Origin: UBA6186 sp050012295
Lineage (GTDB): Bacteria > Pseudomonadota > Gammaproteobacteria > UBA6186 > Azoamicaceae
Assembly (NCBI GenBank): GCA_050012295.1
Contig: JBEKHL010000062.1
Location: 1-10,988 of the forward strand
Direction: 5' to 3'
DNA length: 10,988 nt
In this document: piece after piece, positions 1 through 6,019 of the stretch
How the letters are laid out: each line of letters starts with the position of its first letter
Position numbering within the stretch: position 1 is the first letter of the stretch
Program-made: the position numbers and the translations under genes
Notes under the pieces: generated by a model
Database searches by the model: none
What the model saw: only the letters and a program-made list of their open reading frames with translations
What the model was told of the DNA's origin: nothing

Positions 1-170
1 CCACCACCTAGAGATTTATAATCACCTAAATTTCCTAATCTAACTCTAGCTATTCTAATACTAATTTTAGATATAACTTTTAAATCCTTTATAGACTCAA
101 ACCAAGTTATATATGGACTTTTCCCTTGATTATTTTGATATATTTCTATACAAATTTGTTCTAAGCCCAT
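1..170 (-). CDS. HigB/RelE-like addiction-module toxin, 5' part, cut by left window edge
   Basis: The minus strand from an ATG at 170-168 stays open to the window edge, giving 56 codons. The protein has a Y-Q-N-N-Q-G-K-S-P-Y-ITWFESIKD segment (residues 11-29), then a basic helix with I-R-I-A-R-V-R-L-G-N-L-G-D (38-50) and K-S-L-G-G at the edge. This pattern (P-x-x-x-W-x-x-S-L-K-D, then R-x-x-R-x-x-x-G-N-x-G-D-x-K-x-x-G-x-G) is typical of the TIGR02683-type killer proteins of the RelE/HigB superfamily, which cleave mRNA at the ribosome. The catalytic C-terminal half and the antitoxin gene, normally downstream, lie outside the window. No good Shine-Dalgarno is visible; an in-frame TAA just upstream makes this ATG the first possible one. 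Whether the gene is intact cannot be judged. Confidence 0.75.
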   Translation of the reverse strand, partial: MGLEQICIEIYQNNQGKSPYITWFESIKDLKVISKISIRIARVRLGNLGDYKSLGG

Positions 171-178
171 GAATTATA

Positions 179-194
179 GTAGCTTATATGCTAC
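179..194. promoter_or_regulatory. Palindrome upstream of the toxin start, candidate TA operator
   Basis: GTAGCTTATATGCTAC is an inverted repeat: 5-bp arms GTAGC/GCTAC around a TATA core with one T-T mismatch pair. It begins 9 bp upstream of the toxin ATG (170). A TATAAT-like hexamer sits between them (173-178 on the minus strand), too close to the ATG to be a normal -10. Toxin-antitoxin promoters are usually autoregulated through such palindromes by the antitoxin; that role here is inferred. Confidence 0.4.
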
Positions 195-520
195 AAATAT
201 TCAACCATAAATTTGATTTTTCAAAATCCGTTAAATTACAATATTTTTTTGTTAAGAGGGAATTGCTGGTATATGCTCTTATGTCGCTGACGTTAACTAT
301 ATAAAACACTTGGTTTAGTCTGTTAAGTACACAGCTAAACAATTAAATAGGCGACTTCATGTCACACAAAAGCTACATTTTTTAGATCTAAAAATTTAGT
401 TAACACAACTTACCACGCTAATTGATTATTATTTGTGTTATACATATAAATCCAAAATACTTACTTTTAAATAAAACATTTTATCAAATTTTTGTGATTT
501 ATTCGAGATTTGTGATTTGT
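195..520. other. Non-coding stretch between toxin gene and OMP terminator
   Basis: I see no credible gene on either strand. Structures visible are an imperfect inverted repeat at 313-340 (GTTTAG-T-CTGT, 7-nt loop, ACAG-CTAAAC) and a perfect 16-bp palindrome TTTTTAGATCTAAAAA at 379-394. Short direct repeats of TTTGTGATTT occur near 490-518. None has the T-tract needed to call it a terminator with confidence. Confidence 0.4.
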
Positions 521-555
521 TAAAATTAAAACGGAGCCTCGCGCAAGAGACTCCG
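521..555 (-). terminator. Rho-independent terminator of the outer-membrane protein gene
   Basis: Read on the minus strand, a 9-bp stem (CGGAGTCTC pairing with GCGAGGCTCCG-type arm, one G-T pair) closes a 6-nt loop and is followed directly by TTTTAATTTT. The arms are at 532-540 and 547-555. It lies about 60 bp downstream of the OMP stop codon and is the only GC-rich hairpin in the surrounding AT-rich DNA. Confidence 0.85.
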
Positions 556-617
556 GTAGGATGGATCAATGTTTAATGTTTAGTCTTTATTTTTATTGAA
601 TAATAAATTAAGTGATA

Positions 618-1364
618 TTAAACAATATGATAAACAACACCTAAACCAACGTTATAAGTATCTTTTAGTTTTATTGACATGGCTTTAAGCCCTTCTGCAA
701 CAACTTTAAACCTAGAAGTATTCCTCCATGTGGTATACGCTCTTAAATCAAACTTATCTGTTAATTTATATCCAATAGAAAGCCTTACCATAGCAATTGG
801 TTTAGTTTTTGAGAATCTTAAATTACCAGACTGATTATACTGGTTCTCAACATAAGTACATTTTGCATTAATGTTAGATACTGAAACACCTGCCAATGCT
901 TGAGCAAAAAAATTATCATTAATATTTACATTACCTATTAAACCTAAGTATGGATGCCTTTGCTTAATTTCTGATTTAAAAGATAAAACTACATCAGCCG
1001 GTACTGGCTGCCCAACAAAATAAACTCCTTCATTAAGTCCATCATTAAGGTTCCCGTTCTTTTTTTGTTTTTTTTCAAATTCATATCCAACTTCTAATCC
1101 AAAGTTATCGTTAAACATATGTCCAACAAAAATATTTATCCCTGGGGCTGATTTAGCAAAAGTATTATCTCCATAATTTTTTTTAAAACCAGTTTTAGAA
1201 TAAACTGCATCTGCACCTAGATAAAAAGAAGGATTACTAGTAACAGTAACGCCACCTTCACCAGCATACACGTTGCTAGCAATAGACATTATAGAAGTAG
1301 CCACAATAACACTTAAAGCTCCTGTGCCAGATAATAATTTTTTCTGTAATTTTAACATTTTCAT
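618..1364 (-). CDS. Outer-membrane beta-barrel protein (porin-like/OmpA-barrel type)
   Basis: The 248-residue product starts with a Sec signal peptide: basic n-region (MKMLKLQKK), hydrophobic core (residues about 13-30) and an A-x-A-like site V-Y-A at 32-34 before GEGG. The mature part alternates polar and hydrophobic residues in strands such as FYLGADAVYSK and FGLEVGYEFEKK, and ends in a strand NVGLGVVYHIV with a hydrophobic last residue, as in proteins inserted by the BAM complex. Length and strand pattern suit an 8-stranded OMP_b-brl/OmpA-like barrel with loops rich in Lys and Asn. A GGAGA Shine-Dalgarno sits 7 nt before the ATG. It lies 85 bp downstream of the repeat-protein gene and has its own terminator. 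Likely surface-exposed; ligand or host role is unknown. The barrel class is confident, the exact family is not. Confidence 0.8.
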   Translation of the reverse strand: MKMLKLQKKLLSGTGALSVIVATSIMSIASNVYAGEGGVTVTSNPSFYLGADAVYSKTGFKKNYGDNTFAKSAPGINIFVGHMFNDNFGLEVGYEFEKKQKKNGNLNDGLNEGVYFVGQPVPADVVLSFKSEIKQRHPYLGLIGNVNINDNFFAQALAGVSVSNINAKCTYVENQYNQSGNLRFSKTKPIAMVRLSIGYKLTDKFDLRAYTTWRNTSRFKVVAEGLKAMSIKLKDTYNVGLGVVYHIV

Positions 1365-1391
1365 ATTTATTCTCCAATTTTCTTATTTATT

Positions 1392-1421
1392 TTGAAGATA
1401 TTGAATTTACAATATCTTCAA
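1392..1421. other. Perfect 12-bp hairpin between repeat-protein gene and OMP gene
   Basis: TTGAAGATATTG (1392-1403) and CAATATCTTCAA (1410-1421) form a perfect 12-bp stem with a 6-nt loop. It lies after the stop of the repeat-protein gene and about 28 bp before the OMP start. Neither side carries a clear T-tract, so it may be a weak terminator, an RNA-stabilising 5'-leader hairpin of the OMP mRNA, or an operator. Confidence 0.45.
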
Positions 1422-1449
1422 TGGTTAACTTTACAACTGTTCTATAATG

Positions 1450-3222
1450 CTATTTTATAAAATTTTTAAAAATTGAGTTACCTACTTTGGTTCTAGCATT
1501 TAAGTCCATAGTACTACTAGCTGCACGACGAACCTGAGGTCGCAAACTGACAACATGTTCCACCAACTGTTCTTGATCTTGCGACGGAAGTCTACCAAGA
1601 TTAAAAAGAGGCAACACTGTAGGAGGTAATCCTGCTTGTAGCCCAGCTAATAATGTTTGATGAATGCGATCTTTAAGTACAGGATCAACATTAGGATGTT
1701 CAACAATACGACCTAAAATATGACACACATCATGGATATTGTTATTGTTGTTGATTAAATACTCACCACCTACAGGAGCAGCAACCCCAGCTACAGGAGC
1801 AGGAGGCAAACAACGATTAGCAATGGTAGTTAAATCGGCTGTTGCTGTATTAAGATTAGTAACTACTTTAGTATCAGAAACGATCCCATGGTTACCATGA
1901 TTTGCTATTATATTCAATTGTGCAGCAGTTGTTGCGCGAGCTGCTAATACTGCTAACCTTGCTGTATTTAACCCACCAAATAATGCATTACCTAAAATTG
2001 CTGCGGTAACTGCTGGATTGTTTGAATTAGCATGATCTGCTATTTGATCTAATTGTGCTGCAACTGCTGTACGAGTTGCTAATACCGCTAATCTTGCTGC
2101 ATTTAATCCGCCAACTAATGCGTTATTACCTAAAATTGCTGTAATAACTGCTGGATTATTTGCATTAGCATGATCTGCTATCTGATCTTTATTACCTAAA
2201 ATTGCTGTAATAACTGCTGGATTGTTTGCATTAGCATGATCTGCTATCTGATCTAATTCCCCAGCTATCGCTGTACGACTTGCTAATACCGCTAATCTTG
2301 CTGTACTTAATCCACCAACTAATGCATTACCTAAAATTGCTGTAATAACTGCTGGATTGTTTGCATTAGCATGATCTGCTATTTGATCTAATTGTGCTGC
2401 AACCGCTGTACGAGTTGCTAACACCCCCAATCTTACTGCGTTTAGTCCAGCAAATAATGCATTACCTAAAATTGCCGTAATAACTCCTGGATTATTTGCA
2501 TTAGCATGATCTGCTATCTGATTTAATTCCCCAGCAACCGCTGTACGATTTGCTAATACCGCTAATCTTGCTGCGTTTAGTCCAGCAAATAATGCATTAC
2601 CTAAAATTGCCGTAATAACTCCTGGACTATTTGAATTAGCATGATCTGCTATTTGATTCAATTCCCCAGCAATCGCTGTACGATTTGCTAATACCGCTAA
2701 TCTTGCTGCGTTTAGTCCAGCAAATAATGCATTACCTAAAATTGCCGTAATAACTCCTGGATTATTTGCATTAGCATGATCTGTTATTTGAAGCAATTCT
2801 GCAGGAAGAACAGTACGAGTTGCTATTGCAGTTAAGCTAACTGCATTTAAACCAGCTACAACAGCAGATCTTAATACTGCGCTATCGGATGCAACACTAC
2901 GATTAGCATTAGCTACTATAGCATCTAAATCACCAGCAAGCCCTGTACGACCAGCTATCTCCACCAAAACATTTGCACCTGTAAAATTATGGGCAGCTAA
3001 TGCTGTTAACAAACCTGCACTTACCGGAGCAGGAGCTAATAAAACACCGCCAACAGGTAGCATGGCATTTGCAGCAGCCAATGCGTTAGCATCTGGATGC
3101 CCAACATTAACATCACACGCAGCAATAAAAGCTTGCAATGCAGCATCATCTATGGTTGCTCTAGGAGCACCAGTAACCGCATCAAAAAATAGGCTTCTTA
3201 TATCATTTACATTTAAGGCCAT
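1450..3222 (-). CDS. Ala-rich 45-residue tandem-repeat protein, probable alpha-solenoid, function unknown
   Basis: I do not recognise this 590-residue protein. It has a unique N-terminal region (1-74), a degenerate unit at about 75-119, then 45-residue units at 120-164, 165-209, 210-254, 255-299, 300-344, 368-412 and a decayed one at 413-457. The consensus runs ALFAGLNAARLAVLANRT, then a Q-I-A-D-H-A-N-A-N-N-P linker and V-I-T-A-I-L-G-N, which should give two or three amphipathic helices per unit and stack into a solenoid. An extra 23-codon partial unit (345-367) interrupts the series. The C-terminal region (458-590) is non-repetitive, has an Asn run (491-495), and ends in basic N-S-I-F-K-N-F-I-K. 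No signal peptide or membrane segment is seen. An AGGAGA ribosome site lies 8 nt before the ATG. Its Ala-rich, higher-GC codons contrast with its neighbours. A protein-binding or secreted effector role is possible but unproven. Confidence 0.8.
   Translation of the reverse strand: MALNVNDIRSLFFDAVTGAPRATIDDAALQAFIAACDVNVGHPDANALAAANAMLPVGGVLLAPAPVSAGLLTALAAHNFTGANVLVEIAGRTGLAGDLDAIVANANRSVASDSAVLRSAVVAGLNAVSLTAIATRTVLPAELLQITDHANANNPGVITAILGNALFAGLNAARLAVLANRTAIAGELNQIADHANSNSPGVITAILGNALFAGLNAARLAVLANRTAVAGELNQIADHANANNPGVITAILGNALFAGLNAVRLGVLATRTAVAAQLDQIADHANANNPAVITAILGNALVGGLSTARLAVLASRTAIAGELDQIADHANANNPAVITAILGNKDQIADHANANNPAVITAILGNNALVGGLNAARLAVLATRTAVAAQLDQIADHANSNNPAVTAAILGNALFGGLNTARLAVLAARATTAAQLNIIANHGNHGIVSDTKVVTNLNTATADLTTIANRCLPPAPVAGVAAPVGGEYLINNNNNIHDVCHILGRIVEHPNVDPVLKDRIHQTLLAGLQAGLPPTVLPLFNLGRLPSQDQEQLVEHVVSLRPQVRRAASSTMDLNARTKVGNSIFKNFIK
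1852..2865 (-). repeat. In-gene tandem repeat array, 135-bp unit (about 7 units plus one partial)
   Basis: The DNA repeats with a 135-bp period, visible as recurring blocks such as ATTACCTAAAATTGC and GCATGATCTGCTAT. The central units are nearly identical at nucleotide level, while the outer two have diverged. The partial unit at about 2122-2190 duplicates the QIADHANANNP-VITAILGN segment, which indicates slippage or unequal crossing-over that kept the frame. This is a coding array, not a CRISPR: there are no unique spacers. Confidence 0.85.
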
Positions 3223-3501
3223 AATTTATATCTCCTAAATTAATCTTATTTGGCAACAACTTTAAATACTTAATTCTTTATATGTTTACGTTATTTTAAT
3301 TTAAAAAAACAATACCCATACTGTTCCAGATGATAAATACCTACCACCTACTATCAGACCACATCCTATGGAATATTTTTATGATTCAATTTTGAAATTA
3401 TATTATTATTTTAATTATTACTTTAACAAGATACTAAGCTTGTTCAGTTATCGTTGTCAATAGGTGGTTATAATAAAAATAAATTAAATAATTTTAAATA
3501 A

Positions 3502-3810
3502 TTAAATAATTAGATACGACATTGTTATATGTTGTTGCGGCTCTATTGTCTGTTGTTGTTCTGGTTGTCGGTTTTGTTGTGTAAATTGTTGAAACTGCTG
3601 TAACATGCCTGGTTGTTGTAGCAAGTGCTGCGCTGTTGTTACTGTTTTATTTAATTCTTCTTGGTTTTTTATTTTTTTTAATTCTTCTTTTGCCCCGTGT
3701 AGCGCGCCTTTCGCTACTTTTTCTATTATTTTACCTGTTTTTTTTAGTTCTTTTTTTATTTCTCTTTTTATTTCTTTTTTTACTTTTTTTAGTCTATCTT
3801 TAAATTTCAT
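3502..3810 (-). CDS. Small Lys-rich/Gln-rich protein, function unknown
   Basis: This 102-residue product is not recognised. Residues 1-55 are a highly charged helix with Lys/Glu alternation (KKVKKEIKREIKKELKK near 8-24) and heptad-like spacing, so it is probably a coiled coil or amphipathic helix. Residues 61-93 are Gln-rich and likely disordered. The extreme C-terminus is the short hydrophobic MSYLII. A GGAGAT ribosome site sits 8 nt before the ATG, matching the style used by other genes in this window and supporting expression. It has no signal peptide and is not overlapped with its neighbours. The open frame on the opposite strand is a shadow of the biased composition. The basic helix could bind nucleic acid or membrane; that is a guess from composition only. 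Confidence 0.6.
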   Translation of the reverse strand: MKFKDRLKKVKKEIKREIKKELKKTGKIIEKVAKGALHGAKEELKKIKNQEELNKTVTTAQHLLQQPGMLQQFQQFTQQNRQPEQQQTIEPQQHITMSYLII

Positions 3811-3844
3811 AAAAACATCTCCAATGATTATTATAATTTTTTAG

Positions 3845-3884
3845 ATCTATTCAGCGTTAAACTATGGTTAGACGCTGAATAGAT
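3845..3884. terminator. Long hairpin after the pepP-folA operon, candidate terminator
   Basis: ATCTATTCAGCGT (3845-3857) pairs perfectly with ACGCTGAATAGAT (3872-3884), and the stem continues after a T-G pair and one A-A mismatch to a 4-nt loop. It lies 58 bp downstream of folA and 34 bp upstream of the next gene start. On the minus strand the following bases are A-rich (CTAAAAAATT). The better T-tract (CCTTTTAATTTT) is on the plus side, so termination of the operon by this hairpin is plausible but not textbook. It could also be a 5'-leader structure of the small downstream gene. Confidence 0.45.
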
Positions 3885-3942
3885 ACCTTTTAATTTTATG
3901 ATTTTATGATTGTTATTAAAAGACAGGTATAGCAAAAATCAG

Positions 3943-4458
3943 TTAAATTATTTTAGATAAAATTTTTGCTACAAATTCTTCGTGCTCTTCGCTACTATCT
4001 AACTTCCATTCTTCTATATTAAATTCCGGGAAATATATATCACCACTATAATTGCCCTTAATAATAGATAAATATAATTTATTGGCTAACGGCAAAAATT
4101 GTTTGTATATTTCTGCTCCACCAATAATCATAATCTCCGAGTTTAATAAACTAATAGCATAATGCTGTTCTGCTTGTTTCAAGCTATCTGTTATATTTGT
4201 TACAAAACTTAAGTTTTTATAATCTTTAGTTAATTGATTTATTGCGAACTTATCTGGACTTTTAGTTAACACAATATTAAATCTATTAGGTAACGGCTTA
4301 CTATTAATAGATCTAAAAGTATTGCCTCCCATAATTATGGCTTTATTTAATGTCGTTTCTCTAAAATATTTAAGTTCGTTTGGTATTTTCCATGGTAAAT
4401 CACCATGACTACCAATAACTTTATTGGTAGTCATGGCGGTAATAATAGATATTATCAT
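3943..4458 (-). CDS. folA: Dihydrofolate reductase
   Basis: DHFR reduces 7,8-dihydrofolate to tetrahydrofolate with NADPH in the cytoplasm, and is the target of trimethoprim. The 171-residue protein has the family landmarks in order: IISIITAMTTNKVIG at the N-terminus, L-P-W (W22 region), P-N-E-L-K-Y-F with the active-site acid as Glu27 (E. coli has Asp), IIMGGNTFRSI, the P-L-P-x-R-x-N motif, and the NADPH-binding IMIIGGAEIYKQFLP. Its ATG overlaps the thyA stop by 4 bp (ATGA), so it is translationally coupled and last in the operon. Pairing with thyA makes metabolic sense, because ThyA produces the dihydrofolate that this enzyme recycles. The C-terminus is slightly unusual but colinear with the family; I see no frameshift. 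Confidence 0.96.
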   Translation of the reverse strand: MIISIITAMTTNKVIGSHGDLPWKIPNELKYFRETTLNKAIIMGGNTFRSINSKPLPNRFNIVLTKSPDKFAINQLTKDYKNLSFVTNITDSLKQAEQHYAISLLNSEIMIIGGAEIYKQFLPLANKLYLSIIKGNYSGDIYFPEFNIEEWKLDSSEEHEEFVAKILSKII

Positions 4459-5252
4459 ACAGCAATAGGAGCTTTAATGGCTGGGTAATGATTATAATCG
4501 GTTAAACAAAAATCTTCGTATTTAAAATCAAAAATAGATTTAACTTCTGGATTAATAATCATTTTAGGCGCAGCAAAAGGAACCCTATCAATTTGTAATC
4601 TTGCTTGTTCTAAATGATTAACATACAAATGCGCATCCCCTAAAGTATGCACAAATTCTGCTGGACATAAATTAGTAACTTGCGCCACCATCATTAATAA
4701 TAAAGAATACGATGCTATATTAAATGGCACCCCTAAAAACACATCAGCACTACGCTGATATAACTGACAAGAAATTTTGCCATTAATTATATAAAATTGA
4801 AATAATAAGTGGCAAGGCGGCAATGCCATATTATCTATTTCTGCAACGTTCCACGCGCTAACTATTAATCGTCTAGAAGATGGATTAGTCTTAATTTCGT
4901 TAATTAAATTAGCAATTTGATCAATAACTCGACCGTTTTTATGATCTTCCCAAAAACGCCACTGTTTGCCATATACTGGGCCTAAATTACCATTCGCATC
5001 TGCCCATTCATCCCAAATACTAACCCCTTGCTGCTTCAGATAACCAATATTAGTGCTACCACTTAAAAACCATAATAATTCATGAACAATCGATTTAAGA
5101 TGGCATTTCTTGGTAGTAACCAATGGAAAACCATGCTCCAAATTAAATCGCATTTGATATCCAAAAGTACTTATAGTACCTGTATTAGTGCGATCGGATT
5201 TAACAATCCCATTCTGTAAAACATGATTTAATAAATCTATATATTGTTGCAT
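4455..5252 (-). CDS. thyA: Thymidylate synthase
   Basis: ThyA methylates dUMP to dTMP using 5,10-methylene-tetrahydrofolate and releases dihydrofolate. The 265 residues align along their whole length with E. coli ThyA (264). Landmarks are the phosphate-binding DRTNTGT near residue 21, FPLVTTKKCHLKSI, the ELLWFLSGSTNI segment, WDEWAD, LGPVYGKQWR, the RR pair in SSRRLIVSAWN, the catalytic Cys in ALPPCHLLFQF, QRSADVFLGVPFNIASY, and the C-terminal IKAPIAV. All key residues are present, so it should be active. The ATG lies inside the 3' end of lgt (16-bp overlap), and the end overlaps folA by 4 bp. The ribosome site is weak, consistent with coupling to lgt translation. Confidence 0.97.
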   Translation of the reverse strand: MQQYIDLLNHVLQNGIVKSDRTNTGTISTFGYQMRFNLEHGFPLVTTKKCHLKSIVHELLWFLSGSTNIGYLKQQGVSIWDEWADANGNLGPVYGKQWRFWEDHKNGRVIDQIANLINEIKTNPSSRRLIVSAWNVAEIDNMALPPCHLLFQFYIINGKISCQLYQRSADVFLGVPFNIASYSLLLMMVAQVTNLCPAEFVHTLGDAHLYVNHLEQARLQIDRVPFAAPKMIINPEVKSIFDFKYEDFCLTDYNHYPAIKAPIAV

Positions 5253-6019
5253 ATGTTCTTACTGTAAACAGCTTTTAAATATAAAATTATACCTATAACT
5301 AACATAGGTATAGATAAAATTTGACCCATAGTCATCTTAGCTAAAATATACCCTTGTTCAAAATCAGGCTCTCTATAATTTTCTACAAAAATTCTAAATA
5401 CTGCATAAAAAATTAAAAATACAGCCGATTTATATCCTACTTGTTTTTTATTATCACACATTTTTAAAATAAAAAACAATAAAACGCCTTCTAATAATAA
5501 TTCGTAAATTTGAGAAGGATGCCGTGGATGTTGATCTACATGTCTAAATACCATTGCCCATGGCACATTGGTTACTCTACCCCATAACTCACCATTAATA
5601 AAATTACCAACTCGACCACACATAATGCCTATAGGAACTATTGGTGCTATAAAATCTGTAATAGTTAAAAAAGAACTATGATATTTTTTGGCATAAAAAA
5701 CAATCGTAATTAATACTCCTAATAATCCTCCATGAAAAGATCTTCCTGGTAACCAAAATTGTAATAAACCTAATGGATCGTGTATTACGTCGCTTGGAAA
5801 ATAAAACAAAACATAACCTATTCTACCACCCAAAATAACTCCAACAGCTATATAAAACAATAAATTTTCTATTTGTTCTTTACTCCAATCTATAGATTTT
5901 TTAAGAATTGCCTGCCAATAACACCATAAAAAAGCTATTAAATAACAAACTCCATACCATTTTATAGAAAACGAACCTATAGTTAATGCATTTGGATTAA
6001 TTTCTGGATATATTATCAT
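5237..6019 (-). CDS. lgt: Prolipoprotein diacylglyceryl transferase
   Basis: Lgt transfers diacylglycerol from phosphatidylglycerol to the lipobox cysteine of prolipoproteins in the inner membrane, the first step of lipoprotein maturation. The 260-residue protein is strongly hydrophobic with about seven membrane helices. It carries the Lgt signature G-R-V-G-N-F-I-N-G-E-L-W-G-R, an R-S-F-H-G-G-L segment with the conserved His, and H-P-R-H-P-S-Q-I-Y-E followed by a hydrophobic helix. A conserved R-E-P-D lies near the C-terminus. The length is normal (E. coli Lgt is 291). It overlaps the upstream EAL gene by 4 bp and thyA by 16 bp. The lgt-thyA pairing is widespread in gammaproteobacteria. Confidence 0.96.
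   Translation of the reverse strand: MIIYPEINPNALTIGSFSIKWYGVCYLIAFLWCYWQAILKKSIDWSKEQIENLLFYIAVGVILGGRIGYVLFYFPSDVIHDPLGLLQFWLPGRSFHGGLLGVLITIVFYAKKYHSSFLTITDFIAPIVPIGIMCGRVGNFINGELWGRVTNVPWAMVFRHVDQHPRHPSQIYELLLEGVLLFFILKMCDNKKQVGYKSAVFLIFYAVFRIFVENYREPDFEQGYILAKMTMGQILSIPMLVIGIILYLKAVYSKNICNNI

Noticed and set aside
1450..1476. Type IV secretion signal at the C-terminus of the repeat protein
   Set aside because: The basic N-S-I-F-K-N-F-I-K tail is not diagnostic, and no secretion system genes are visible in the window, so I do not call it an effector.
1852..2865. Possible CRISPR array because of regular repeats
   Set aside because: The 135-bp units are contiguous, keep one reading frame and have no unique spacers; they encode protein repeats.
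3605..3844. Plus-strand open frame of 79 codons rich in Phe and Ser
   Set aside because: It is the antisense of the Lys/Glu-rich gene at 3502-3810; Phe/Ser runs are the mirror of AAA/GAA codons, and it has no good ribosome site.
3943..3990. Suspected frameshift at the end of folA
   Set aside because: The C-terminal residues are unusual but colinear with the family and the length (171) is normal.
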